From assembly GCA_023262255.1 (NCBI GenBank), contig JALRBT010000002.1, forward strand, positions 1 through 53,965: a stretch of 53,965 bases of DNA. Reading direction: 5' to 3'. The position numbers and the translations under genes were made by a program. The stretch comes from Ilumatobacteraceae bacterium. GTDB taxonomy: Bacteria > Actinomycetota > Acidimicrobiia > Acidimicrobiales > Ilumatobacteraceae. A model generated the notes under the pieces. That model saw nothing but the letters and a program-made list of their open reading frames with translations. It did no database searches and had not been told where the DNA came from. This document shows, piece by piece, positions 36,698-47,700 of this stretch. The stretch's first letter is position 1. Each line of letters starts with the position of its first letter.

Positions 36698-39600
36698 ATG
36701 GCTGGCTCCTACCCGCCCGTTGCGGCACAGCCGAACCTCCCCGAGGTGGAGCAGCGCATTCTTGCCTTCTGGGAAGCCGATCGAACGTTCGTCGCCTCGG
36801 TGGAACAGCATTCACGCACGGTTGCAGGCACGTCCGGCGCCGACGACGCGGAGTTCGTGTTCTATGACGGTCCGCCATTCGCCAACGGACTCCCGCACTA
36901 CGGACACCTGCTGACCGGATTCGTGAAGGATGCGGTACCGCGTTACCGAACGATGAGTGGCAAACGCGTGGAGCGGCGCTTCGGGTGGGACTGTCACGGG
37001 CTGCCGGCGGAAGCGGAAGCCGAACGGCAACTCGGGATCTCGGGTCGACAAGCCATCACCGACTTCGGAATCGCCAAGTTCAACGATCATTGTCGAACTT
37101 CGGTCCTCCAATACACCAACGACTGGCGGCGATACGTCACTCGCCAAGCCCGTTGGGTGGATTTCGATGACGACTACAAGACGCTCGACTTGCCGTACAT
37201 GGAGAGCGTCATGTGGGCGTTCAAGACGCTGTGGGACAAGGGACTCATCTACGAGGGTTTCCGTGTGTTGCCGTACTCGTGGATGCTGGAAACGCCCCTC
37301 TCCAATTCCGAAACCCGAATGGACGACACCTACAAGATGGTGCAGGACCCGGCGTTGACCGTCGGCTTCACACTCGAGACGGGCGAGCGACTCCTGGCGT
37401 GGACGACCACACCTTGGACGCTGCCGTCGAACCTCGCGCTCGCCGTCGCCCCCGATGTGGACTACGGAATCTACGAGCTGAACGGGATTCGCTACGTGAT
37501 GGCCGTCGAGCGGCGCGAGGCCTACGAGCGAGAACTTGCCGGCGCGACCCACGTCGGGTCGCTACGAGGGGATGAACTCGTCGGTCGACGTTATGTACCG
37601 CTGCTGCCGTACTTCGCCGATCGCGCAGGGAGTTCCCGTGACGCAACGGCTACGGGTGCGTTCCGTGTTTTGCCCGGAGATTTCGTCACCACGCAGGACG
37701 GCACTGGCGTGGTGCACATCGCCCCGGGCTTCGGCGAGGACGACCAGCGCATCTGCGCCGAAGCCGGCATCGACTTGGTGGTTCCCGTCGACTCACGAGG
37801 ACGATTCACCGCGGAAGTCGCCGACTTCGCCGGACAGCAGGTGTTCGACGCGAATCCGCTGATCATCAAGAAACTGAAGGATCTCGGGGTAGTGCTGCGC
37901 CACGAGACCTACGACCATTCCTACCCGCATTGCTGGCGTACGGGAACACCGCTCATCTATCGAGCGGTCAGTTCCTGGTTCGTGAACGTCACTGCGATCA
38001 AGGAAAAGATGGTGGAGTTGAATCGGCAGATCACCTGGGTGCCCGACCACATTCGGGACGGCAGTTTCGGGAAGTGGCTGGAAAATGCGCGTGACTGGAC
38101 GATCAGTCGCAACCGATTCTGGGGTTCGCCGATCCCGGTTTGGCGTAGCGACAACCCCGAGTTTCCTCGCATCGACGTGTACGGCAGCATTGCCGAACTG
38201 GAGCGCGACTTCGGTGTGAGCGTCGCGGAACTACACCGCCCGGTGGTGGATGATCTGGTGCGACCCAACCCCGACGACCCGAGCGGCAAGTCCATGATGC
38301 GTCGAGTTCCCGAAGTGTTGGACTGCTGGTTCGAGAGCGGTTCGATGCCGTTCGCACAGGTGCACTACCCGTTCGAGAACCGTCAATGGTTCGAGAGTCA
38401 TTATCCGGGTGACTTCATCGTCGAGTACATCGGTCAGACTCGCGGATGGTTCTATACCCTGCACGTACTTGCCACGGCGCTCTTCGATCGTCCCGCGTTC
38501 AAGAGCTGCATCAGTCACGGAATCGTCCTTGGTGACGACGGGCAGAAGATGTCCAAGAGCCTGCGCAACTACCCCGACCCGATGAAGGTGTTCGATACCT
38601 ACGGGGCGGATGCGATGCGCTGGTATCTGCTGTCCTCGTCGATCCTGCGCGGGGCCGATTTCTCCGTGACGGAGGCGGGGATGCGCGACACCGTTCGTCA
38701 AAACATCCTGCCGCTCTGGAACTCGTGGTACTTCCTTTCGCTCTACGCAAATGCGGCCGGGACCCGTGGACGATTCGATACGTCGAGCGACAACGTGCTC
38801 GATCGGTACATCGTGGCGAAGTGCCGTGGACTGGTGGAGGGTGCCACCGCGGCATTCGAAAGGAACGATCTCTTCGATGCTTGCGTCTCCGTGCGCGAAT
38901 TCGTTGACGTGCTCACCAACTGGTACATCCGTCGCAGTCGCGATCGTTTCTGGGACGGGGACCAATCTGCGATTGACACCCTGCACAGTGTGCTCACCAT
39001 CGTGTGCCGAGTTGCAGCCCCACTGCTGCCGCTCACCACGGAGGAGATCTATCGCGGGCTCACCGGCGAGCGCAGCGTTCACCTCACCACGTGGCCGAGC
39101 GTCGATGGTCTCGACGCCGCGGACGAACTCGTGGCATCGATGGATCTTGCCCGCGACGTGTGTTCGTCCACGCTGTCCTTGCGCAAGGCACACCAGTTGC
39201 GCGTGCGGCAACCATTGTCGTCGCTGGTCGTCGCGAGTTCCCGCGCGGCGGCACTCGGCGACTTCGTCGAAATCATCAAGGACGAGGTGAATGTGCGTAA
39301 CGTCGTTCTGAGCGACGACGTCGATGAGCATGCAAAGCGCGACTTGGTGGTTACACCCGCAGCGCTCGGCCCGCGGTTGGGGCCCGACACGCAGAAGGTG
39401 ATCCGAGCCGTGAAGCAAGGGGACTGGTCGATCACCGACGGCAACGTCGTTGCCGGTGGGGTGAACCTGCAGGAGGGTGAATACTCGCTCATGTTGGTCG
39501 CCACTGGTTCGGGCGATCGCGCGAGCGCGGCACTCGCCGACGGATCGGGCATCGTGGTGCTCGACTTGGCGGTCGATGACGACTTGCAGCGAGAAGGTGT

Positions 39601-39850
39601 GGCACGCGACGTGATCCGACTGGTGCAGCAGGCACGGCGCGATGCCGGTCTGCACGTGTCCGATCGCATCCGGCTCACGCTGGGTGTGCCCGACGAACTC
39701 GCCGTGGCAGTACGGGCGCACGAACAGATGGTGATGAGCGAAACCCTGGCACGCGAACTCCGATTCGTGGCTCCCGGTGGTGCCGAAGCGCCGCCCACCA
39801 CGATGCTCGACGACGTGCCACTCCATGTGGGGGTGGAGCGGCTACCCTGA
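36698..39850 (+). CDS. ileS: Isoleucyl-tRNA synthetase
   Basis: [44 protein letters not shown]. Confidence 0.96.
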   Translation: MAGSYPPVAAQPNLPEVEQRILAFWEADRTFVASVEQHSRTVAGTSGADDAEFVFYDGPPFANGLPHYGHLLTGFVKDAVPRYRTMSGKRVERRFGWDCHGLPAEAEAERQLGISGRQAITDFGIAKFNDHCRTSVLQYTNDWRRYVTRQARWVDFDDDYKTLDLPYMESVMWAFKTLWDKGLIYEGFRVLPYSWMLETPLSNSETRMDDTYKMVQDPALTVGFTLETGERLLAWTTTPWTLPSNLALAVAPDVDYGIYELNGIRYVMAVERREAYERELAGATHVGSLRGDELVGRRYVPLLPYFADRAGSSRDATATGAFRVLPGDFVTTQDGTGVVHIAPGFGEDDQRICAEAGIDLVVPVDSRGRFTAEVADFAGQQVFDANPLIIKKLKDLGVVLRHETYDHSYPHCWRTGTPLIYRAVSSWFVNVTAIKEKMVELNRQITWVPDHIRDGSFGKWLENARDWTISRNRFWGSPIPVWRSDNPEFPRIDVYGSIAELERDFGVSVAELHRPVVDDLVRPNPDDPSGKSMMRRVPEVLDCWFESGSMPFAQVHYPFENRQWFESHYPGDFIVEYIGQTRGWFYTLHVLATALFDRPAFKSCISHGIVLGDDGQKMSKSLRNYPDPMKVFDTYGADAMRWYLLSSSILRGADFSVTEAGMRDTVRQNILPLWNSWYFLSLYANAAGTRGRFDTSSDNVLDRYIVAKCRGLVEGATAAFERNDLFDACVSVREFVDVLTNWYIRRSRDRFWDGDQSAIDTLHSVLTIVCRVAAPLLPLTTEEIYRGLTGERSVHLTTWPSVDGLDAADELVASMDLARDVCSSTLSLRKAHQLRVRQPLSSLVVASSRAAALGDFVEIIKDEVNVRNVVLSDDVDEHAKRDLVVTPAALGPRLGPDTQKVIRAVKQGDWSITDGNVVAGGVNLQEGEYSLMLVATGSGDRASAALADGSGIVVLDLAVDDDLQREGVARDVIRLVQQARRDAGLHVSDRIRLTLGVPDELAVAVRAHEQMVMSETLARELRFVAPGGAEAPPTTMLDDVPLHVGVERLP

Positions 39851-39857
39851 CGGGGTC

Positions 39858-41033
39858 ATGAATGCAGCAGCCGCCAGGCGCAAGGCAGCGCAAAAGAAAC
39901 GTCTCGTCGCGAAGAAGAAGGCCGCCGCAGAAAAGTTGGCCCTGAAGAAGAAGGCCGCCGCCAAGAAGTTGGCCTTGCAGAAGAAAGCCGCTGCCAAGCG
40001 GGCCGCATCGCAGAAGCAAGCGGCCATGAAACGCAAAAAACTCGAGGAACTTCGCCGTCGCAAGGCCAAGCAGCAATTGGACGAGAAACGTCGCAAGGCC
40101 AAGCGGGCGCTGGAAGAAAAGCGTCGTAAGGCCAAGAAGGCGCTGGAGGAAAAGCGCCGCAAACAGGCCAAGCAAAAGGCGGAGGCGGCGCGTCGTCAGG
40201 CGGCTCTGAAGAAAAAGGCCGAGGAGAAGAAGCGCAAGCAAGCGAGATTGCTCGCCGAGCGTGAGCGGAAGCAGAAGCGTGTCGCGCTCGAGCGTGAGCG
40301 CAAGCGAGTTGCCCGCGAGAAACTCGCCGAACGAAAGCGGATCGCTAAGGAGAAACTCGCCGAGAAGCGACGCCGGGACCTCGAACGCCAGGTAGCGATC
40401 GAGGAGCGCAAACGTGAGCAGGCACGCAAGCGTGCCGCAATCGAGGAAGAGCGACGCGAGAAACAGCGGGAACGCGACAAGATTGCCATGGCCAAGGAAG
40501 CTGAGCGCCAAGCCCGCGAAGCCGAGCGCGCCAGAATTCGCGCACTGCGCGAGGAAGAAGAGGCACGAATCCGCGCCCAGCAAGAAAAGGCGATGGCCAA
40601 GCCGGTAAAGCCGCCGATCATCAAGCTGGATCCGATCGATGGCATCACGCCGACGAAGGAGTTCGATATCGCCTTCCTCAAATCACAGCGAGCGTTGCTG
40701 TTGGAGAAGCGCATCGAGTTGGCGGGCCAAGCAAAGCGGCTCTCTCAGGAAGCCCAGGAAATCGTCGCCAATCAGGAGATGGGCGACGTCGACTTTGGTG
40801 AGGAAGGTGGCGAGGGCGACACCATGGTGGTGGAGCGTGAACGCGACCTCATCCTGTCGGATCAGGCGCTCGCCGAGGTGGAGGCGATCGATGCCGCCCT
40901 CCAGCGAATGCAGATCGGGGAGTACGGCTATTCGTCCTATTCGGGTCTGCCGATTCCGCGCGAACGCCTCGAAGTGTTGCCTTGGGCCACCGAGCTCGTC
41001 ACCGAACGTGCCGGCGGTCTGGGCAGTAGATGA
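39858..41033 (+). CDS. DksA/TraR-like C-terminal domain fused to ~250-aa Lys/Arg/Ala/Glu-rich helix; no cysteines
   Basis: C-terminal EAIDAALQRMQIGEYGYSSYSGLPIPRERLEVLPWATEL resembles the DksA/TraR zinc finger with Cys replaced; basic repetitive N-terminus. Confidence 0.82.
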   Translation: MNAAAARRKAAQKKRLVAKKKAAAEKLALKKKAAAKKLALQKKAAAKRAASQKQAAMKRKKLEELRRRKAKQQLDEKRRKAKRALEEKRRKAKKALEEKRRKQAKQKAEAARRQAALKKKAEEKKRKQARLLAERERKQKRVALERERKRVAREKLAERKRIAKEKLAEKRRRDLERQVAIEERKREQARKRAAIEEERREKQRERDKIAMAKEAERQAREAERARIRALREEEEARIRAQQEKAMAKPVKPPIIKLDPIDGITPTKEFDIAFLKSQRALLLEKRIELAGQAKRLSQEAQEIVANQEMGDVDFGEEGGEGDTMVVERERDLILSDQALAEVEAIDAALQRMQIGEYGYSSYSGLPIPRERLEVLPWATELVTERAGGLGSR

Positions 41034-41503
41034 GCCGCAAGGCGACTCGACGGCTCTGGCTCCTCGTCGCGACAATCGTCGTTGTCGACCAACTCTCCAA
41101 GCACTGGGCCCTCAACCGACTGTCCGGTAATCGCACCATCGACGTCGTCGGTTCGCTGCGGTTCAACCTGGCGTACAACAAGGGCATGGCGTTCTCGCAA
41201 GCCACCGGTGCCGGTCCGATCATCGGTGCCCTCGGCTTCGTGGTGATCATCGGCATCGTGTTGTGGTTGCGTCGATCAGCGCAGGGGCTCGCTGCCATCG
41301 CCGCTGGCATGATCGTGGGTGGTGCAATCGGGAACCTCGTTGATCGGCTCCTACGTGGCGACGCATGGCTTCGCGGAGCGGTAGTGGACTTCGTGGATCT
41401 GCAGTGGTTTCCCATCTTCAACGTCGCGGACTCGGCGATCTCCGTCGGTGCGATGCTGATGATCATCGCTTCGTTTCGCAATACGCCGGTGCGCGAAGCA
41501 TGA
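41030..41503 (+). CDS. lspA: Lipoprotein signal peptidase
   Basis: VDQLSKHWA, FNLAYNKGMAFS, GNLVDRLLRG, VVDFVDLQWFPIFNVADSAI. Confidence 0.94.
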   Translation: MSRKATRRLWLLVATIVVVDQLSKHWALNRLSGNRTIDVVGSLRFNLAYNKGMAFSQATGAGPIIGALGFVVIIGIVLWLRRSAQGLAAIAAGMIVGGAIGNLVDRLLRGDAWLRGAVVDFVDLQWFPIFNVADSAISVGAMLMIIASFRNTPVREA

Positions 41504-42498
41504 CCGGCGGTGACGACACCCCGGGTTTGACGCCCGACGACACGGCGGGTTTGGCGCCCGATGACACCTCCGGAATCGCGCGACGCATTGCCGAGACGAT
41601 CCCCGCCTCGCTCGAGGGTGTGCGCATCGATCGTGTCGTTTCCCTCATCGCCGACATCAGTCGAAGTGCGGCAGCCGATCTCATCCAGTCCGGCGGAGTA
41701 TCGGTGGACGGCGCGGTGGTGATCGCGGGAAAGGAGAAGATGACGGCGGGTCAGTCCATCGTCATCGACGTGGCGCAGGTCAAGGGCCCCGAGCGCCCTG
41801 CTGCCGACTCAAGCAGGCAGCTCGATGTGGTGCATTCCGACGAGGACGTCGTCGTCATCAACAAGGACGCCGGGCTCGTCGTACATCCGGGTGCGGGAAA
41901 CCAGTCCGGAACGTTGGTGAACTTCTTGCTTGCGGCGTATCCGGAGATCGCCGACGTCGGCGACTCGATGCGACCGGGTTTGGTGCATCGCCTCGATGCC
42001 GGAACCACGGGCCTCATCGTGGTGGCCCGCACCCAGGAGGCGTATTCGTCGTTAGTGGCACAACTCGCCTCACGCAGCGTGACGCGCGTGTATTCGGCGT
42101 TGGTGTGGGGAGTGCCGATCTCGCTCAACGGGGTGATCGACGCGCCGATCGGTCGCGACCAACGCGATCCGACGCGCATGGCGGTGGTGGTCGATGGGCG
42201 AGCATCACGAAGCCATTACGCGGTCGAACGGTCGTTCCACAACCCCAAGGACGCGGCCCTGGTCGCGTGCCGATTGGAAACGGGTCGCACGCACCAGATT
42301 CGCGTCCATCTCGCCTCCATCGGCCATCCGGTGGTCGGTGATGCAACGTACGGTGGAGTGCGTGCCGGGCTCAGGGCCGGTCGTCCGATGCTGCACGCCA
42401 AGGAACTTGCGTTCGATCACCCGACCTCTGGGGAGCGCTGCACTTATACGGCACCGATGCCCCCGGATTTTGCCGCGCTCGTGACGTCGTTGTCGTAA
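41500..42498 (+). CDS. RluA/RluD-family pseudouridine synthase with S4-like domain
   Basis: GLVHRLDAGTTGLIVVART, RTHQIRVHLASIGHPVVGD; ATGA overlap with lspA. Confidence 0.9.
   Translation: MTGGDDTPGLTPDDTAGLAPDDTSGIARRIAETIPASLEGVRIDRVVSLIADISRSAAADLIQSGGVSVDGAVVIAGKEKMTAGQSIVIDVAQVKGPERPAADSSRQLDVVHSDEDVVVINKDAGLVVHPGAGNQSGTLVNFLLAAYPEIADVGDSMRPGLVHRLDAGTTGLIVVARTQEAYSSLVAQLASRSVTRVYSALVWGVPISLNGVIDAPIGRDQRDPTRMAVVVDGRASRSHYAVERSFHNPKDAALVACRLETGRTHQIRVHLASIGHPVVGDATYGGVRAGLRAGRPMLHAKELAFDHPTSGERCTYTAPMPPDFAALVTSLS
41512..41571 (+). repeat. 2.5 copies of 24-bp in-frame repeat (DDTxGLxP)
   Basis: gacgacaccccgggtttgacgccc / gacgacacggcgggtttggcgccc / gatgacacctccgg. Confidence 0.8.
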
Positions 42499-42508
42499 TC
42501 GTCGTCGG

Positions 42509-42955
42509 TTATTTCGTCTCGTCGGGCCATGGCGTCTCGCCACGGGCGGCTGCCAGCACGCCCCCGAGGGTGAAATGTGCGAGATGTTCACGCATGTGTT
42601 CGCCAACCGCGTGCCAAATCGCAAGCAGGACGCATTGGCCTTCGTGGTCACACGCACCATCGCGGTGCGGCTCGCCGAAGTCGCCGAGCGAGATCGGTCC
42701 ATCGACGGCTGAGAGGATTTCCGAGAGCCGGATCTTGTCGGGATGGCGAGAGAGGGTGTATCCACCGCCGACACCGCGTTTGGAGTTGACGAGCCCCGCA
42801 CCCTTCAGTGCCAGCAGAATCTGCTCCAGGTACGGCTGGGGAAGCGCGGTACGCGTGGCGATGTCGCGCACCGAGATCGGACCTGGCTCATCGCCATGCA
42901 GTGCCAGCGACAACATCGCGCGACACGCATAATCACCCCGTGTCGACACCCGCAC
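42509..42955 (-). CDS. Rrf2 family transcriptional regulator
   Basis: VRVSTRGDYACRAMLSLALHG, YLEQILLALKGAGLVNSKRGVGGGY; CDHEGQC; only the C-terminal 148 aa of the listed 531-aa ORF. Confidence 0.85.
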   Translation of the reverse strand: MRVSTRGDYACRAMLSLALHGDEPGPISVRDIATRTALPQPYLEQILLALKGAGLVNSKRGVGGGYTLSRHPDKIRLSEILSAVDGPISLGDFGEPHRDGACDHEGQCVLLAIWHAVGEHMREHLAHFTLGGVLAAARGETPWPDETK

Positions 42956-42991
42956 GTTTCCATCGTAGGTGCCGCTTGACTGGGTGGAGAG

Positions 42992-44161
42992 ATGTCTCGC
43001 GTCGAGCGCACACCGTACGCCGATCGCGCACCCCTCATCAGGGACGAGTTGCCACGTTGTCCGGACTACCACGGGCCCTGCGTGACCAACATCGTGCCTG
43101 CACTTCTCGGACCCGGCGGCACGGAGGCACTTCCCGACTTCTTTCCGCAGATCACCCGTGGAGCACGACAGGTCGTGCTGTTGGTGGTGGACGGTCTCGG
43201 TTGGCACCAGTTGCAGGATCGTATTCGTCGCGCACCGGCAGCCACGACCACCATCGCATCGATGCAGGGCTCGGCAATCACCACGATTGCACCGACCACC
43301 ACCGTCACGGCACTCACATCCATCGCGACGGGCGCAACTCCGGGCGAGCACGGGCTGGTGGGATATCGAATCGACTTCGCCGGTCGGGTGGTGCAAATGC
43401 TGAGGTGGGCCGACGACAGGGGGGATGCACGTCGGCGTCTCTCGCCGCGCGACGTTCAGCCGTGTCCGCCGTTCCTCGGGGCGTCGGTGCCGGTGCTGTC
43501 GAAAGCCGAGTTCGACGGCACTGCATTCACGGAGGCGCACCTTCGAGATCAGCGAATGTTCAGTTGGCGTGCGGCATCGAGCATGGTGGTGGACGTTCGA
43601 AATCACTTGGCGAGCGGCGAGAGGTTCGTTTACTGCTATTACGACGGCGTCGACAAGATCGCACACGAACGCGGCTTCGGCGAACACTACGACGCCGAAC
43701 TTCTCTCCGTGGATCGCTTGGTCGCCGATCTGGCGTCGGCGCTGCCACGCGATGCGGTGTTGCTCGTCACCGCCGATCACGGACAAGTGATGGTGGGCGA
43801 CAATACGATGCTGCTCGCGCCGGACGTGACGCGTCATCTGTCGCATCAATCGGGTGAGGGTCGTTTTCGTTGGCTGCACGTGAAGAGTGGTCGAATCGAC
43901 GAGGTGCTGTCGGCGGCTCGGAGCCTCCATGGCGATGTGGCATGGGTCATGACGCGCGACGACATGATCGAACAGGGGTACTTCGGATCTCGAGTAGCCG
44001 ACGCGGTGCGACGTCGCCTCGGCGACGTGGCAGTAATGGCCAAATACGAGGTGAGCTTCGATGATCCCGCCGACAAGACCTACTTTGCGTTGCAGTGTCG
44101 ACACGGTTCGCTCACCTCGGCGGAGGTGGATGTGCCGTTGCTGGCGCTCGGTGCGCGCTGA
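42992..44161 (+). CDS. Alkaline phosphatase superfamily (nucleotide pyrophosphatase/phosphodiesterase-like)
   Basis: VLLVVDGLGWHQL, TTTVTALTSIATGATPGEHGLVGY, VTADHGQV. Confidence 0.82.
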   Translation: MSRVERTPYADRAPLIRDELPRCPDYHGPCVTNIVPALLGPGGTEALPDFFPQITRGARQVVLLVVDGLGWHQLQDRIRRAPAATTTIASMQGSAITTIAPTTTVTALTSIATGATPGEHGLVGYRIDFAGRVVQMLRWADDRGDARRRLSPRDVQPCPPFLGASVPVLSKAEFDGTAFTEAHLRDQRMFSWRAASSMVVDVRNHLASGERFVYCYYDGVDKIAHERGFGEHYDAELLSVDRLVADLASALPRDAVLLVTADHGQVMVGDNTMLLAPDVTRHLSHQSGEGRFRWLHVKSGRIDEVLSAARSLHGDVAWVMTRDDMIEQGYFGSRVADAVRRRLGDVAVMAKYEVSFDDPADKTYFALQCRHGSLTSAEVDVPLLALGAR

Positions 44162-44176
44162 TAGAACTAACGAACG

Positions 44177-44659
44177 ATGAGCGACACCACTCCCGAGCGC
44201 GGCGAACTTTTGAACGTTTCCGATGCGTTGAGTTCCAATGGCGAGACGAGTTCAAACGGTGACGAGACGGTCCAGGAGCCGGCCAAGGTCATGCGAATCG
44301 GGTCCATGATCAAGGGATTGCTCGAGGAAGTTCGCCAGATGCAGTTGGACGTCCCGAGTCGCGAGCGCCTTGCGGAGATCTACGAGCGATCCGTCGTCGA
44401 ACTCGCCGACGCCATCTCGCCGGATCTCAAGGAAGAACTGCAGATGCTGGCGTTGCCGTTCAAGGACGGCGAAGTACCGAGCGACGCAGAACTCCGTGTG
44501 GCCAAGGCGCAACTCGTCGGTTGGCTCGAGGGATTGTTCCATGGCATCCAGGCGACACTCTTTGCCCAGCAGTGGGCCGCGCGACAGCAACTGGAGCAGA
44601 TGCGTCAACTCCCGTCGTCCGGTGACTCGCAAGCCGAACGACCGGGCACGTACATCTAG
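44177..44659 (+). CDS. Bacterial proteasome activator (Bpa/PafE)-like protein
   Basis: MRIGSMIKGLLEEVRQMQLDVPSRERLAEIYERSVVELADAISPDLKEEL..., C-terminal RPGTYI resembling the proteasome-docking GQYL tail. Confidence 0.82.
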   Translation: MSDTTPERGELLNVSDALSSNGETSSNGDETVQEPAKVMRIGSMIKGLLEEVRQMQLDVPSRERLAEIYERSVVELADAISPDLKEELQMLALPFKDGEVPSDAELRVAKAQLVGWLEGLFHGIQATLFAQQWAARQQLEQMRQLPSSGDSQAERPGTYI

Positions 44660-44730
44660 TCCGTTTTTCGCCCGAAATCGGGAAGTCGCTCGGCGGCTGA
44701 AGGTGCGCTGGTACTCTCGGCTTTCCCGCG

Positions 44731-47700
44731 ATGGCTTCTTCATTCACGCATCTTCACGTACACACCGAGTTTTCGATGCTCGACGGGGCCGCCCGCATCG
44801 ATGAATTGATCTATCGAGCCGTCGAGGACGGCCAGCCGGCGATCGGTATCACCGACCACGGCAACATGTACGGGGTTCTGGATTTCTACCAGGCGTGTCG
44901 CGAAGCCGGCATCACGCCGATCATCGGTACCGAGGCGTACATGGCGTACGAGTCCAGATTCGAACGACCGCAACGACGTGGGCAGATCGACGACTCCGGC
45001 GGCGACACCGAGGCGGGTCGCAAGTTGTACTACCACCTCACGTTGCTGTGCGAGAACAACACGGGCTATCGAAATCTCATCAAACTCTCCAGCCTTGCCT
45101 TCCTGGAGGGCTACTACTACCAGCCACGAATGGACTGGGAACTGCTCGATCGCCACCACGAAGGCATCATTGCGACCACCGGTTGCCTCGGCGGGCACGT
45201 ACTCCAGGCACTCCTTCGCAACGATTACGACGAGGCCAAACGAACGGCCGCACGCTTGCAGGAAATCTTCGGCCGCGACAATCTGTTCGTCGAGCTTCAG
45301 GATCACGGCATCGCCGATCAACGCCGCACGATGTCCGACCTCATCAAGATCGCCCGTGAGATCGATGCCCCATTGCTGGCCACCAACGACTCCCATTACG
45401 TGCACCGCAACGACGCCGAGGCCCACGATGCACTCCTGTGCGTGCAGACCGGGTGCACCATTGCCGACCCGAAGCGGTTCAAGTTCGAGGGCGAGGAGCA
45501 CTACCTGAAGACGGCCGCGGAGATGAGGCAACTGTTCGGCGACACACCCGAGGCATGCGACAACACCCTGTGGATCGCCGAGCGAGCGAACACCAGCATC
45601 GAGTTCGGCAAGTACGTGTTGCCCGACTTTCCGATCCCGGAGGGCTTCGCCGACGACCGGGCATATCTCGAACACCTCGCACGTCGGGGTGCGAACGAAC
45701 GTTGGGGTAGCGAGATCCCGAGTGCGGTGGTCGAACGACTCGCCTACGAGTTGAAGGTCATCTGCGACATGGGCTTTGCGTCGTATTTCCTCATCGTGTG
45801 GGACCTCATTCGTCATGCGCGCGAGCAGGGGATTCGCGTCGGTCCAGGTCGTGGCTCGGCAGCCGGATGCGCGGTGGCATACGCATTGCGAATCACCGAT
45901 CTCGATCCGGTGAAGTACGACCTCCTCTTCGAGCGGTTCCTGAATCCGGATCGCGTATCGATGCCGGATATCGACATGGACTTTGACTCGCGGTATCGCG
46001 ACGAGATGATCCGTTACGCAGCGGAGAAATACGGCCGTGACCACGTTGCACAGATCATCACCTTCGGCACCATCAAGGCGCGAAATGCGGTACGCGATGC
46101 GGCTCGCGTGCTCGGGCACCCGTATGCGACCGGCGACCGTATTGCCAAGCTGATGCCGCCGGTGGTGATGGGTCGAGATACGCCGTTGCGTTACTGCTTC
46201 GAGCAGAACGAAAAACACATCGACGGCTTCAGGGCAGCCGCCGATCTGCGGGCACTCTGTGAATCCGAAGCCGAGGTGAAGCGCGTGGTGGACGTGGCAC
46301 GCGGTCTCGAGGGTTTGAAGCGGTCGGTCGGCATCCACGCTGCGGCGGTGGTGATCACCAAGGAGCCGCTCACGGAGTACCTCCCGATACAACGCAAGCC
46401 CGAATCCGGACGAAAGCCCGAGGAGTCACCGGTGGTGACGCAGTACGAAATGCACGGTGTGGAGTCGTTGGGTCTGCTCAAGATGGACATTCTTGGTCTT
46501 CGCAACCTCGACGTCATCACCGACGCCGAATTGCTGCTTCGAAGGAAGCAGCCCGATTTCTCGATCACCGACGTTCCGCTCGACGACCCGCGCACCTATC
46601 AACTGCTGGCTTCGGCGAACACCATCGGCGTGTTTCAGCTGGAATCCACTCCGATGCGCGCGCTACTTCGGTCGTTGCTGCCGCGACGTTTCGAGGACGT
46701 CGCCGCCGTGCTGGCGCTCTACCGTCCGGGTCCGATGGCCGAGAACATGCACAACGACTATGCGGATTTCAAAAACAACCGAAAGCCGTCACGGTTCTTC
46801 CACGATGACGCCACGGAAGTCCTGGGGGACACCTACGGACTCATGATCTACCAGGAGAGCATCATGCGTGTGGCGCAGAAGTTCGCCGGCTACTCGCTGT
46901 CCGAGGCCGATTCGCTCCGCAAGGCGTGCGCCAAGAAGGACCCCGTCGCCATGGCCGAGCAACGTCCAAAGTTCGTTGGTGGATGCGCGGAGCGCGGATA
47001 CGGCGAATCGCTCGGTCGGGAACTCTTCGGCATCATCGAAAAGTTCGCCGACTACGCCTTCACCAAGAGTCACGCGTTCGGTTACGGATTGATCACGTAC
47101 CAGACCGCGTGGCTGAAGGCGCACCACCCGGTCGAATACTTCGCATGTCTCCTCACATCGGTGAAGGGCAACAACGATCGCGCAGCCTTGTACCTCTCGG
47201 ATGCCGGCAACAACCAGGTGACGGTCCGAACGCCGGACATCAACCAGTCGGGCGTGGATTTCGCCCCCATAGAAGGTGAGTCGGCGGTCAGTTTCGGATT
47301 GTCGGGCATTCGCAACGTGGGTGAGGGAGTCGCATCGCTGATCGTCGAAGCACGCGAAAAGACCGGAAGGTTCGAGTCGTTCTACGACGTGCTGGATCGA
47401 GTACCGGAGCAGGCACTCAACAAGCGCACCCTCGAGTCGCTGATCAAAGCGGGAGCGTTCGATTCGCTCGGTCATCCGCGTCGAGGATTGTTGTTGGTGT
47501 TCGAGTCGTTGGTGGACCAGGCACTCACGCGTCGCCGTGAACGTGACCAGGGTGTGATGAGTCTCTTCGGCGACGCACAAGAGGAGTTCGGGGGCTATTC
47601 CGAGCGAGCCGAGATCCCCGCGCTGGTGTTCGACAAATCGGAACAGTTGCGTTTGGAGAAGGAAATGCTCGGTTTCTACGTGAGCGACCATCCATTGCGG

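Noticed and set aside
42509-44104. 531-aa minus-strand ORF as one protein
   Set aside because: Only the last 148 codons are an Rrf2 regulator starting at GTG 42955; the rest is antisense to the phosphodiesterase gene.
44740-46392. 550-aa ORF antisense to dnaE (also 14814-16475, 24137-25606, 38231-39826, 51635-53182, 52447-53892 antisense ORFs)
   Set aside because: Long antisense ORFs are expected in high-GC coding DNA; translations are His/Arg-rich without domain motifs and mirror strong sense-strand genes. Only real sub-parts (e.g. fabI within 51635-53182) were kept.
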